Of a DNA stretch of 64,000 bases, positions 7,380 to 16,896 are shown piece by piece. A program made the position numbers and the translations under genes. The stretch's first letter is position 1, and each line of letters starts with the position of its first letter. Under the pieces are notes generated by a model that saw nothing but the letters and a program-made list of their open reading frames with translations, made no database searches and was not told the DNA's origin. Origin of the DNA: Saccharopolyspora_D taberi (GTDB lineage: Bacteria > Actinomycetota > Actinomycetes > Mycobacteriales > Pseudonocardiaceae); NCBI RefSeq assembly GCF_039534165.1, contig NZ_BAAAUX010000011.1:248001-312000 (forward strand), written 5' to 3'.

Positions 7380-10300
7380 GCGCCGCTCCCCTCGCGCAGC
7401 GCCCGCAACCACTCGTCGACGGCCTTGGCGGTGGTCTCCACGTGGTCCTCGAGCATCGTGAAGTGGTCACCCGCGACGTCCGAAGTGGAGTCCGCCAGCG
7501 TCCACCGAGGACGTGCGTGCGCGCCCTCGCGCTCCTGCGCCCGCAGCATCACCGACGGCACGTCGAGCTTCGCGGGCTCCCAGCCGTCGAAGATCCGCAG
7601 GTAGCCGCCCATCGCGATCAGCCGCTGGTCGTCGAGGAACGCGCTGCTGGCCGGTTCCAGCATCTTGGCCGAGACCATCGCGAGGTCGTCCAGGTCGACC
7701 GGGCTGGCCAGGGTGTCGAGCAGGACCACGCCCCGCGGCTCGACCCCGAGCTCGCGCAGCCGGTGCCCCACCGAGTGCGCGATCCAGCCGCCGGTGGAAC
7801 GGCCGAGCAGCACCACGCCGCGGCCCTCGGCGAGCTTCGCCGTCGCCGCCGCCTGGGTGTGCACCAGCGCCTCCAGCGACTCCGGAAGCGCCTCTCCCGC
7901 GGCGAAACCGGGCAGCGGCGGCGCGACGACCGCGTGTCCGGGCAGGAGCGAGGCAAGCCGCGCGTACTCGTGCGGCCCCGAGATCGCCATCATCGACGAG
8001 AAGCACACGACGACCGGCCCTTCACCGGTGGCCTCGGGATTCGCCGACGGTTCCGGGTGCACCGGCGGTTCCGCGTCCCGGCCGAACTGCGGGCGCAGCT
8101 CGGCCGCGTTGACCAGCACGTTGACCGCCGGGCCCAGCTTGCCGGACTCGTAGGCGGTGCGGAACAGCCCGACCAGCGTGTCCGCTGCGGCCTCTGCGCC
8201 CTGCTGCCCGGACAGGCTCGGCAGCAGCAGGGTGTGCACCTGCGCGGCGAGCTCCTGCGGCGTCGGGTGGTCGAAGACCACCGTCGGCGGCAGCCGCAGC
8301 CCGGCCGCCTCGCCCACCGCGTTGCGCAGCTCGACCGACAGCAGCGAGTCGAACCCGAGGTCGCGGAACTGGGTCGTCACGCCGACCTCCGCGGAGCTGC
8401 TGTGCCCGAGGATGCCGGCCACCGTGGAGGTCACCAGCTCGGTCACCGCCGCCAGCTGCTCGGCCTCGGAGAGCCCGGCGAGCTTGTCCCGCAGGGACGA
8501 GGTCTCCGCGGGTGCCGAACCACCGCCGGAGGCCGCGCGGCGGGCCGTGCCGCGCACCAGTCCCTTCAGCAGCGGCGGCAGCGGCGCGGCTCCGCTGCGC
8601 AGCGCCTTGCGGTCCAGGCGGACCGGGACCAGCGCCGGGCGGTCGGCGGTGAGCGCGGCGTCGAACATCGCCACGCCCTGCTCCTCGGTGATCGGCAGCA
8701 CGCCGTAGCGGGCCATCCGGTTCAGGTCGGCCTGTCCGAGCGTGCTCGCCATCCCGCCGCTGGGCTGCCACATGCCCCACGCCAGCGCGGTCGCGGCCAG
8801 GCCGCGGGTGCGCCGGTGCTGGACGAAGGCGTCCAGGAAGGCGTTGCCCGCCGCGTAGTTGCCCTGCCCGGGGCTGCCCAGCGTGCCCGCGACCGACGAG
8901 AACACGACGAACGCGCCCAGACCGGCGTCGGCGGTCAGCTCGTGCAGGTTCACCACCGCGTCGACCTTCGGGCGCAGCACCTTGGCGACCCGTTCCGGCG
9001 TCAGCGAGGTGATGACGCCGTCGTCGAGCACGCCCGCGGTGTGCACGACCGCGCTGAGCGGGTGCTCTGCGGGCACCGACGCCAGCAACGACCGCAGCGA
9101 CTCGCGGTCGGTGACGTCGCACGCCGCGACCGTCGCGGTCGCACCGAGTTCTTCCAGCTCCGCCACCAGTTCGCGCGCACCAGCCGCTTCGAGACCGCGG
9201 CGGCTGGTCAGCACCAGACGACTGACTCCGTGCTCGGTCACCAGGTGCTTTGCAAACAACGCGCCCAGCTCACCGGTTCCGCCGGTGATCAGGACCGTGC
9301 CGCTCCAGGCGTCCGGGGCCACGGCGTCGGACGCGGAGGTCGCCCGCGCGAGCCTCGGCACGCGAATCTTCCCGTCCCGCAAGGCGATCTGCGGTTCACC
9401 GGAGGCCAGCGCCGCGGGCGGCACCACGTCGTCCTCGGTATCGACCAGGCCGAAGCGGTCCGGCGCCTCCGACTGCGCGGAGCGCACCAGGCCCCAGACC
9501 GCAGCGGCGGGCAGGTCTGCGACGTCCTCGCCGGAGTCGACGGCGACCGCACCGCGGGTCGCGACCACCAGCCGCGAGGGGCCGTCGGTCAGCCATTCCT
9601 GAAGCAGTTCAAGGACTTCTGCGGTCAGGCGGTGGGTTTCGGAGGCTACCTCGGCACCGGCGGGCGAGACGCAGGTGACCACGACCTGGTCCGCGTCGAC
9701 CTGCCCGGCCGCGAGCGCCTGCCGCAGGGCGGCGGGGTTGTCGAAGCGCTGCACGCTGCCCGGCTCGCCGTCGGCGGTGACCGGAGTCCAGTCCACCTGG
9801 AACAGCGAGTCGCCGAGGTTGCGCCGGGAAGCGCCCAGCTGCTCGGTCGACATCGCGCGCGACACGAACGACTCCACCGACAGGACCGGCTCGCCGTCCT
9901 GGTCGGCGGCGGCCACCGCGATCGAGTCGGTGCCGACGCCGGTGAAGCGCACCCGCAGCGAGGAGGCGCCGACGGCGTGCAGGCGGACCCCGTTCCAGGA
10001 GAACGGCAACCGGCCGGACGGCGTGCCCTCCCGCACGTCCTCCCACGCCAGGGCGTGCAGGCACGCGTCGAGCAGCGCGGGGTGCAGGCCGAAGGCCGCG
10101 GCGTCGCCCTGCTGCTCGGCGGGCAGGTCGACCTCGGCGAACAGCTCGTCGCCGCGCCGCCACACCGCGTTCAGCGCCTGGAACGCGGGCCCGTAGGCGA
10201 ATCCGGTGTCGGCCAGCCGCTCGTAGAGGCCGTCCAGGTCCACTTCGGACGCGTCCGCGGGCGGCCACTCCTTCAGCGCGTCCGCGCCGAGGTCGGCGGA

Positions 10301-13300
10301 GGGTGCCAGGTGACCGTTGGCGTGCTGGGTCCACGCGGCGTCCTCTTCGGTGCCGCGCGAGTGCAGCGCCACCGAGCGCCTGCCGTCGTCCTCCGGTGCG
10401 CCGACCGCTACCTGGATCAGCAGGGCGCCCTCGTCCGGCAGCACCATCGGGGCCTGGAGGGTCAGCTCCTCCACCACGTCGCAGTCGACCTGCGCGCAGG
10501 CCCGGGTCGCCAGCTCCAGCAGCGCGGTGCCGGGCACCAGCGTCGCGTCGTGCACGACGTGGTCGGCCAGCCACGGGTGCGACTGCCGCGACAGGCGGCC
10601 GGTGAAGATCACGCCGTCCCGGTCGGCCAGCGAGGTGACCGCGCCCAGCAGCGGGTGCTCCGCCGAGCTGAGGCCGACGGAGTCGACGTCACCGGTGGCG
10701 GCGGGCTCGTCCAGCCAGTACCGCTGGCGCTGGAACTGGTAGGTCGGCAGCTCCACGCGGCGCGGGTGCAGGCCGTCGAAGACCGCGTTCCAGTCCGGCG
10801 AGGTCCCGCGCACGTGCAGCTCGCCGAGCGCGGCCATCGCCGACGCGGGCTCCGGCCGCTCCTTGCGCAGCAGCGGCACGACCAGCGCGTCCTCGTCGTC
10901 GCCCAGGCAGGACCGGGTCATCGCCGACAGCGTGCCGTCCGGGCCGAGCTCCACGAAGGCGCCGACGCCCTCGCCGCGCAGGGTGGTGATCACGTCGCTG
11001 AAGCGGACCGCCTCGCGCACGTGCCGCACCCAGTAGTCCGGCGAGCAGAGCTGGTCGGCAGTGGCCGCCTTGCCGGTCACGTCGGAGACGACCGGGATCG
11101 CGGGCGGGGCGAACGACAGCGAGCCGACGACGGCCGCGAACTCCGCCAGCATGCCGTCCATGTGCGGCGAGTGGAACGCGTGGCTGACCTGGAGGCGCTT
11201 GGCCTTGCGGCCCTGGGCCTCCAGCGCGGCGGCGGCCTCGGACACCACGTCCTCGTCGCCGGAGAGCACCACCGAGTTCGGCCCGTTGATCGCGGCGATC
11301 GAGGCCCGGTCGAGCCGGTCGCCGAGCGCGGCGAGCGCTTCCTGCTCGGTGGCCTGCACGGCGATCATCGCGCCGCCCGCGGGCAGCCGCTGCATCAGCC
11401 TGCCGCGCGCTACGACGAGCTTCGCCGCGTCCGGCAGCGAAAGCACGCCCGCGACGTGCGCGGCGGCCAGCTCGCCGATCGAGTGCCCGGTGACGAAGTC
11501 GGGCCGGATCCCCCAGTGCTCCAGCAACCGGTACAGCGCCACCTCCACCGCGAACAGCGCGGGCTGGGTGAACTCGGTGCGGTTGAGCCGTCCTTCGGGG
11601 TCCTCGTCGGCGAACACCACTGCGCGCAGCGGCTCGTCGAGGTGCGCGTCGAGCGCGTCGACGACCTCGTCGAAGGCGCGGGCGAACACCGGCGACTCCG
11701 CGTGCAGCTGCTTGCCCATGCCCAGGCGCTGGCTGCCCTGACCGGTGAACAGGAACGCGAGCTTGCCGCCGGGTCCGGTCGTCCCGCGCACCACGTTCGC
11801 CGCGCGCGCACCGGATTCGACCGCCTCCAGACCGGCGAGCAGTTCGTCCCGGTCGCTGCCGACGACCACCGCGCGGTGCTCCATCGCGGTGCGGGTCGTG
11901 GCGAGCGAGAACGCGACGTCCACCGGGTGCTGGTCCACGGCGGCGTGCTCGCGCAGCCGCCGCGCCTGCGCGCTGAGCGCGTCCGCGGTCCTGCCGGACA
12001 GCACCCACGGCACCACGGCGCCGTCGGCGGCCGGGCTCGTGCGCGGCTCCTCCGCGGGCGGTTCCTCGATGATCGCGTGCGCGTTGGTCCCGCTGATGCC
12101 GAAGCTGGACACGCCGGCCCGCCGGACCTTGTCGTCCGACTTCGGCCACGGCACCGGTTCGGTCAGCAGCCGCACGTCGCCGCTGCTCCAGTCCACGTGC
12201 GGGCTCGGCTCGTCGACGTGCAGCGTCTTGGGGAGCACGCCGTGGTGCATCGCCTCGACCATCTTGATGATCCCGCCGACGCCCGCGGCCGACTGGGTGT
12301 GGCCGACGTTGGACTTCAGCGAGCCCAGCCACAGCGGCCTGCCGCCCCGGCCCTGCCCGTAGGTGGCGATCAGCGCCTGCGCCTCGATCGGGTCACCGAG
12401 CTTGGTCCCGGTGCCGTGGCCCTCGACGGCGTCGACGTCGGCACTGGTGAGCCCGGCGTTGGCCAGCGCGTCGCGGATCAGCTTCTGCTGCGACGGGCCG
12501 TGCGGCGCGGTCAGGCCGTTGCTCGCGCCGTCCTGGTTCACCGAGGTGCCGCGGATGACCGCCAGCACCGGGTGCCCGTTGCGCCGCGCGTCGGAAAGCC
12601 GCTCCACGATCAGGGTTCCGGCGCCCTCGGCCCACGACGTGCCGTCGGCCCCCGCCGCGTACGACTTGGCCCGGCCGTCCACCGACAGCCCGCGCTGCCT
12701 GCTGAACTCGGTGAACGAGAACGAGGTGGCCATCAGCATCACGCCGCCGACGACCGCGATCGAGCACTCCTCGCGGCGCAGCGACTGCCCGGCGAGGTGC
12801 AGCGCGACCAGCGAGGACGAGCACGCGGTGTTGACCGTGACCGCCGGGCCGTCGAAGCCGAACGAGTAGGAGATCCGGCCCGAGGCGACGCTGCCCGCGC
12901 TGCCGACGCCGAGGTAGCCGTCGAAGCCCTCGACCGGGGTCTTGAGGAACCGCAGGCCGTACTCGTCGAACATGATCCCGACGAACACGCCGGTGTCGCT
13001 GCCGCGCAGCGTGTCCGGCAGGATGCCGGCGTCCTCGAACGCCTCCCAGGTCGTCTCCAGCAGCAGGCGCTGCTGCGGGTCGACGGTCATCGCCTCGCGC
13101 GGCGAGATCCCGAAGAACGCGGGATCGAAGTCCGCGGCGTCGTGCAGGAAACCGCCGTGGCGCACGTAGCTCTTGCCCAGCGCCGTGGGGTCCGGGTCGT
13201 AGATCCCCTCCAGGTCCCAGCCCCGGTCGGTGGGGAACTCGGTGATCGCGTCACGACCCTCGTCGACCAGCTGCCACAGCTCTTCCGGCGAGGTCACGCC

Positions 13301-13441
13301 GCCGGGGAAGCGGCAGCTCATGCCCACGATCGCCAGCGGTTCGGTCTCCCGCTCGCGGGTCCGGCGGAGCTCCTCCCTGGCCCGGTCCAGTTCGCTGGTC
13401 GTGCGTTTGAGGTAGTGCAGCAGTTTCTCTTCGTTGGACAT
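7376..13441 (-). CDS. Type I modular PKS, one module: KS-AT-DH-KR-ACP-TE
   Basis: A 2,021-residue single extension module. The domains are an N-terminal docking coiled coil (1-30), KS (about 35-460; TACSSS, HGTGT, KSNVGHTQ), AT (about 560-860; GHSIGE and HAFH, predicting malonyl-CoA) and DH (about 925-1190). These are followed by KR (about 1375-1560; GGTGELG, an LDD motif predicting a B-type alcohol, catalytic Ser/Tyr), ACP (about 1640-1715; LGFDSL) and a type I thioesterase (about 1790-2015; GRSTGG). In the DH, the HxxxGxxxxP motif reads HVVHDATLVP, so glycine is replaced by aspartate and activity is uncertain. The thioesterase suggests this module releases the product by hydrolysis or cyclisation. 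Confidence 0.95.
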   Translation of the reverse strand: MSNEEKLLHYLKRTTSELDRAREELRRTRERETEPLAIVGMSCRFPGGVTSPEELWQLVDEGRDAITEFPTDRGWDLEGIYDPDPTALGKSYVRHGGFLHDAADFDPAFFGISPREAMTVDPQQRLLLETTWEAFEDAGILPDTLRGSDTGVFVGIMFDEYGLRFLKTPVEGFDGYLGVGSAGSVASGRISYSFGFDGPAVTVNTACSSSLVALHLAGQSLRREECSIAVVGGVMLMATSFSFTEFSRQRGLSVDGRAKSYAAGADGTSWAEGAGTLIVERLSDARRNGHPVLAVIRGTSVNQDGASNGLTAPHGPSQQKLIRDALANAGLTSADVDAVEGHGTGTKLGDPIEAQALIATYGQGRGGRPLWLGSLKSNVGHTQSAAGVGGIIKMVEAMHHGVLPKTLHVDEPSPHVDWSSGDVRLLTEPVPWPKSDDKVRRAGVSSFGISGTNAHAIIEEPPAEEPRTSPAADGAVVPWVLSGRTADALSAQARRLREHAAVDQHPVDVAFSLATTRTAMEHRAVVVGSDRDELLAGLEAVESGARAANVVRGTTGPGGKLAFLFTGQGSQRLGMGKQLHAESPVFARAFDEVVDALDAHLDEPLRAVVFADEDPEGRLNRTEFTQPALFAVEVALYRLLEHWGIRPDFVTGHSIGELAAAHVAGVLSLPDAAKLVVARGRLMQRLPAGGAMIAVQATEQEALAALGDRLDRASIAAINGPNSVVLSGDEDVVSEAAAALEAQGRKAKRLQVSHAFHSPHMDGMLAEFAAVVGSLSFAPPAIPVVSDVTGKAATADQLCSPDYWVRHVREAVRFSDVITTLRGEGVGAFVELGPDGTLSAMTRSCLGDDEDALVVPLLRKERPEPASAMAALGELHVRGTSPDWNAVFDGLHPRRVELPTYQFQRQRYWLDEPAATGDVDSVGLSSAEHPLLGAVTSLADRDGVIFTGRLSRQSHPWLADHVVHDATLVPGTALLELATRACAQVDCDVVEELTLQAPMVLPDEGALLIQVAVGAPEDDGRRSVALHSRGTEEDAAWTQHANGHLAPSADLGADALKEWPPADASEVDLDGLYERLADTGFAYGPAFQALNAVWRRGDELFAEVDLPAEQQGDAAAFGLHPALLDACLHALAWEDVREGTPSGRLPFSWNGVRLHAVGASSLRVRFTGVGTDSIAVAAADQDGEPVLSVESFVSRAMSTEQLGASRRNLGDSLFQVDWTPVTADGEPGSVQRFDNPAALRQALAAGQVDADQVVVTCVSPAGAEVASETHRLTAEVLELLQEWLTDGPSRLVVATRGAVAVDSGEDVADLPAAAVWGLVRSAQSEAPDRFGLVDTEDDVVPPAALASGEPQIALRDGKIRVPRLARATSASDAVAPDAWSGTVLITGGTGELGALFAKHLVTEHGVSRLVLTSRRGLEAAGARELVAELEELGATATVAACDVTDRESLRSLLASVPAEHPLSAVVHTAGVLDDGVITSLTPERVAKVLRPKVDAVVNLHELTADAGLGAFVVFSSVAGTLGSPGQGNYAAGNAFLDAFVQHRRTRGLAATALAWGMWQPSGGMASTLGQADLNRMARYGVLPITEEQGVAMFDAALTADRPALVPVRLDRKALRSGAAPLPPLLKGLVRGTARRAASGGGSAPAETSSLRDKLAGLSEAEQLAAVTELVTSTVAGILGHSSSAEVGVTTQFRDLGFDSLLSVELRNAVGEAAGLRLPPTVVFDHPTPQELAAQVHTLLLPSLSGQQGAEAAADTLVGLFRTAYESGKLGPAVNVLVNAAELRPQFGRDAEPPVHPEPSANPEATGEGPVVVCFSSMMAISGPHEYARLASLLPGHAVVAPPLPGFAAGEALPESLEALVHTQAAATAKLAEGRGVVLLGRSTGGWIAHSVGHRLRELGVEPRGVVLLDTLASPVDLDDLAMVSAKMLEPASSAFLDDQRLIAMGGYLRIFDGWEPAKLDVPSVMLRAQEREGAHARPRWTLADSTSDVAGDHFTMLEDHVETTAKAVDEWLRALREGSGA

Positions 13442-13495
13442 GCCCAGCTTTTCTCCCGTGTGCGATCCGGTGGCAGGTGGCGGGTCGGCGCCTGG

Positions 13496-14467
13496 TCAGC
13501 CGGCGCTCGCCGGGCCGAGCCTGCTGTCGAGGTAGGCGAAGATCTCCTCCGGTGTCGCCTCGTCGTGCGCACCGGTCGCGGGCTCCGCGCTGTCGGTGCC
13601 GACCGCCCGCTGCAACGCCGAGAGCCTGCGCGCGACCTGGGCGCGCACGTCGGCGTCGCCCGGCAGCCCGGACACCGCCTCCTCCAGGCGGGCCAGCGCG
13701 GCCAGCGCGGTCGCCTCCGGCGCGCCGATCTCGGTGCCCAGCTCCGACCACAGGTGGTCGGCCAGCGCCCGCGGCGTCGGGTGGTCGAAGACCAGCGTCG
13801 GCGCGAGCTTGAGCCCGCAGGCGTCGGAGAGCAGGGTGCGCAGCGCGACCGCCGAGACCGAGTCGGTGCCCAGCGACAGGAAGCTCTCGGTGCCCGCCGA
13901 GGCCCGGACCTCGTCGCGCTCCAGCACCTCGGCCGCGTTGTCCAGGACCAGCTCCAGCACCCGGTTGCGGCCGGCCTCGCCGGGCAGCGCGGCCAGTTCC
14001 TCCCGCAGCTGCACGGATTCCGGCGACTTCGCCCGCGGCACCGCCTCCAGCTGCGCGTAGAGGTCGAGCTGGTCGTCGGTGAGCCAGTACTCGGCGATCC
14101 GGCCGTCCTCGATGCGCAGGATGTCCACGCCGCGGAAGGTCACCGGGGTGCCCGGCTCGGCGGTCGCCGTCGCGGGCCGCCCGCCCTGCCAGACGCCGTT
14201 GAACACCCAGCGGCCCATCGCGTAGTCGCCGACGATGAACGGCCCCAGCTCACCGGAGATGCGGGCGTCGTCGTCGAACGACGAGCGGAACGCCCCGATC
14301 CACGCGGTCAGCGTCTTCGGGTCGTGGATGGTGGCGGGGTCGGGCATCCCGTGGTCGGGGATGTTGACCCGCAGGTCGGCGCTGACGACCTCCTCGGCGA
14401 GCTCGAACTCGCCGTTCCAGATCCGCGACCAGCAGTCCCAGAGTTCCCGGTGCGAACGCTCGGTCAT
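13496..14467 (-). CDS. SnoaL-like domain fused to an acyl carrier protein with C-terminal docking segment
   Basis: A 323-residue fusion. Residues about 1-140 form a SnoaL/NTF2-like fold (polyketide cyclase family, with WIGAFRSSFDDD and GRIAEYWLTDDQ). Residues about 160-240 are a carrier domain with LSLGTDSVSAVALR. The last 20 residues (ATPEEIFAYLDSRLG) look like the C-terminal docking segment of modular PKS proteins. The next protein in the operon is the PKS with an N-terminal docking coil, so the acyl chain held here is probably passed to its KS. The ATG overlaps the FAD-gene stop (ATGA), which excludes the upstream in-frame start. Confidence 0.8.
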   Translation of the reverse strand: MTERSHRELWDCWSRIWNGEFELAEEVVSADLRVNIPDHGMPDPATIHDPKTLTAWIGAFRSSFDDDARISGELGPFIVGDYAMGRWVFNGVWQGGRPATATAEPGTPVTFRGVDILRIEDGRIAEYWLTDDQLDLYAQLEAVPRAKSPESVQLREELAALPGEAGRNRVLELVLDNAAEVLERDEVRASAGTESFLSLGTDSVSAVALRTLLSDACGLKLAPTLVFDHPTPRALADHLWSELGTEIGAPEATALAALARLEEAVSGLPGDADVRAQVARRLSALQRAVGTDSAEPATGAHDEATPEEIFAYLDSRLGPASAG

Positions 14468-15753
14468 CACGCCCCCCGTCCGGCCAGGACCCGCTCGGGA
14501 GCGGCCGACGGCTGCGGCTGCGACCTGAACAGGGCCTTGCCGTTGACCATCGAGCAGCGCGCGACCGCCCACGGCGACAGGAAGTCCGGCACGCTCATCA
14601 GCCGGGAACCGAACACGTGGAAGTGCTCGGCCATCCTGGCGTCCCGCGCAGCGGCGGAGAAGGTGAACCGCTCGATGCGGTTGAACGGCCGCGCCGTCGC
14701 GTAGTCGGCGATCAGGTGGGCGTGCGCCTTGAGCTTCTCGGCGCGCTTCTTGCGGTAGGCGCCCAGCGCGGTCCCGAGGTCGCCGTAGCCGAGCACCGCC
14801 GACGAGGCCGACTCGGCCAGCCAGTGCGCGGACTGCATCGCCCAGGCGCAGCCGACGGCCGCCAGCGGGTCGCTGGTCAGCGCGGCGTCGCCGACCAGGG
14901 CGTAGCCGGGGCCGGTGGACTGGCGGGTGATCAGCGGGTAGTTGATGGTCCCGACGATCTTGCCGACGCGCTCGGCGTTGTCGATGTCGGGAGCCTCCGG
15001 CAGCGCCTTGACGAAGCGCCGGTAGGCGCCCTCCAGGTCCGCCTTGAACTCGCCGAGGCGTTCCATCGACGGCAGCACGGAGATGATCGTCACGTCGTCG
15101 TCGTTGGGCATCACGTAGGCGTTGTCCGGCTCCAGGTAGTACGCCTTGGCGATGTGGCCGTCCGGACGGGGCAGACCGCGGAAGTGCGCGAAGTAGCTGA
15201 ACCGGTTGTTCGGCGTGGTCTCCGACGGGGTGTCGGCGAGCTTGGCGATCGTGGAGTCCTTGCCGTCGGCGCCCACGACGAGCTTGGCGCGCACCTCGAA
15301 GCGCTCACCGCCCGCGCTGCCCGCGACGCCGACCACCCGGCCGTCGTCGGTGATCAGCTCGTTGACGGTGTGGCCGAGCAGCAGGTCGACGCCCTTGGTC
15401 TCGGCCGCCAGCCTGCGCAGCATCGGGTCGAGGGTCTCCCGGCGGACGTTGTAGCCGTGCGGCAGCACGTCCGGGCCGACCCGGTCCTCCGGCTTGATCC
15501 AGCCCCAGCGGGTCCAGTACTTGGCCGAGTTGCGGACCGCGCCGACCGCTTCCAGCTCGGCGACCAGGCCCAGCTCGGCGAGCACCGGGTGGCCCGCGGG
15601 CTGGATGTAGTGCGTGCACAGGACCTTGTAGGCGTTGACGTCGGAACGGCGCTCCAGGAGCGCGACCTTCGCACCTCTGCGGGCGAACAGGACCGCGGCG
15701 GTGCACCCCGCGACGCTCGCGCCGTTGATGACGACATCATAGGTGTCGTTCAT
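14467..15753 (-). CDS. FAD-dependent oxidoreductase (monooxygenase/reductase family)
   Basis: A 428-residue flavoprotein with the dinucleotide fold GASVAGCTAAVLFARRG near the N-terminus. It also has the second FAD motif GDAALTSDPLAAVGCAWAM at about residues 280-298, as in PHBH-type hydroxylases, geranylgeranyl reductases and flavin halogenases. No WxWxIP halogenase motif is present. An AAAGGG ribosome site supports the ATG at 15753 over one 30 bp upstream. It probably oxidises the carrier-bound or released product, and the exact reaction cannot be read. It is coupled to the SnoaL-ACP gene by a 4-bp overlap. Confidence 0.75.
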   Translation of the reverse strand: MNDTYDVVINGASVAGCTAAVLFARRGAKVALLERRSDVNAYKVLCTHYIQPAGHPVLAELGLVAELEAVGAVRNSAKYWTRWGWIKPEDRVGPDVLPHGYNVRRETLDPMLRRLAAETKGVDLLLGHTVNELITDDGRVVGVAGSAGGERFEVRAKLVVGADGKDSTIAKLADTPSETTPNNRFSYFAHFRGLPRPDGHIAKAYYLEPDNAYVMPNDDDVTIISVLPSMERLGEFKADLEGAYRRFVKALPEAPDIDNAERVGKIVGTINYPLITRQSTGPGYALVGDAALTSDPLAAVGCAWAMQSAHWLAESASSAVLGYGDLGTALGAYRKKRAEKLKAHAHLIADYATARPFNRIERFTFSAAARDARMAEHFHVFGSRLMSVPDFLSPWAVARCSMVNGKALFRSQPQPSAAPERVLAGRGA

Positions 15754-15861
15754 GATTGGACCCTTTCGGTTCTTGCCGAGCACGATTCAGCCGTCGAATC
15801 GGCGGTGTCCGGACGAATCGCGAATTGTGGTTCGATCGGTCTTTTCCCGGCCGCGCGACAA

Positions 15862-16896
15862 TCAGATCGCCTGCACGACGGCGCAGGACCAGGTGAAACC
15901 ACCACCACCGCCGATCAGCACCGCGACTTCTCCGGAATCCAGCCGGGCCGCGTCGCGGATGTGGGTGAGGTTGGCCAGCAGATCACCGGCACCGAGGTGC
16001 CCGCTGCCCTCGCGCAGCCGCAGCACCTCGCCTTTCACCTGGCCCTCGATAACGGGCAGGTACATCATCTCGAGCACGCTGTCGCACAGCCTCGGGAGCG
16101 CGATGCACGCGATCCGCGAGTCGTCGGGTTCCACCTCGGCGTCGTGCAACGCTCCCAGCAGAACCTCGCGAACGCGCTCGCAGGCGGTTTCCTGGAAATT
16201 CCGGTTCCCGCCGAAGTTCTCCAGGTACGCCTTCTTCGGCCGCCGGACGTCGATCCGGCCGCCGTGCTCCAGCGGAGCGACCGCGAACTCGTCCCCGCAC
16301 CGGTACATCACCTCGAACTCGGCCGCGGTGCGGAAGGCCAGCGACAGCAGCCGCAGCCCGCCCGGCCGCCCGCCATGCCTGCGCAGCACGGCGGCCGTGC
16401 CCGCGTCGCCGTAGACCACGCCGTAGTCGGCCGACCAGCGGTCGAAGCCCGGCAGCGCGAACCGGTCGGCGGTGGTCACCAGCGCCGAGCCGGTGCCCGG
16501 GTCGGCGACCAGGCGGTCCACGGCCAGCCCGAGCGCCGCCGCGCCCGCGTTCGACAGCTGCTGCACACCGACCGGAAAGGCGCTGTGCGCACCGGTTTCG
16601 TTGGCGATGTAGTGCGCGGGGGACCAGAAGTCGTGGCCCTGGTGGTAGATCCACCCGTGGGCCAGGAACCCGATCTCGGCCGGGTCGGCGCCCGCGTCGG
16701 CCAGGGCGGCGCGGGCCGCCCGCACCGCCATGTCCGGAGCCGGGACGTCGGAGACCGGCACGCGGGACAGGCCCAGCTTGGGCGCTTCGTCGGCGGGCAG
16801 CCGGCCCGCCGCCACGGCGTCGGCGACGGTTTCGGTGCCCGAGGGCAGCCAGGTCGCCGTGGAATCCAGGATGAGCGAGGCAGAAGCGAGTTTCAT
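15862..16896 (-). CDS. KASIII-fold acyltransferase-like protein (CerJ/DpsC-like), first gene of the operon
   Basis: A 344-residue FabH-fold protein of the divergent branch that includes DpsC and CerJ. The nucleophile position reads QQLSNAGAAAL, serine in place of cysteine. The asparagine position reads GHLGAGDLLANL, with Asp as in CerJ. The segment that normally holds the histidine reads ALPRLCDSV, with no histidine visible. Relatives transfer acyl groups or set starter specificity rather than condense, so an acyl-transfer or starter role is plausible. AAGGGA lies upstream of the ATG. The 500-bp divergent regulatory region begins here. Confidence 0.7.
   Translation of the reverse strand: MKLASASLILDSTATWLPSGTETVADAVAAGRLPADEAPKLGLSRVPVSDVPAPDMAVRAARAALADAGADPAEIGFLAHGWIYHQGHDFWSPAHYIANETGAHSAFPVGVQQLSNAGAAALGLAVDRLVADPGTGSALVTTADRFALPGFDRWSADYGVVYGDAGTAAVLRRHGGRPGGLRLLSLAFRTAAEFEVMYRCGDEFAVAPLEHGGRIDVRRPKKAYLENFGGNRNFQETACERVREVLLGALHDAEVEPDDSRIACIALPRLCDSVLEMMYLPVIEGQVKGEVLRLREGSGHLGAGDLLANLTHIRDAARLDSGEVAVLIGGGGGFTWSCAVVQAI

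Noticed and set aside
7442..14704. Very long plus-strand open frame opposite the PKS
   Set aside because: It is the antisense shadow of the PKS and neighbouring genes, caused by GC-biased third positions; Arg/Gln/Val-rich with no domain.
14467..15753. Flavin-dependent halogenase
   Set aside because: The GxGxxG-type FAD fold is present, but the WxWxIP motif is absent; the WGWIKP stretch does not match it in spacing.
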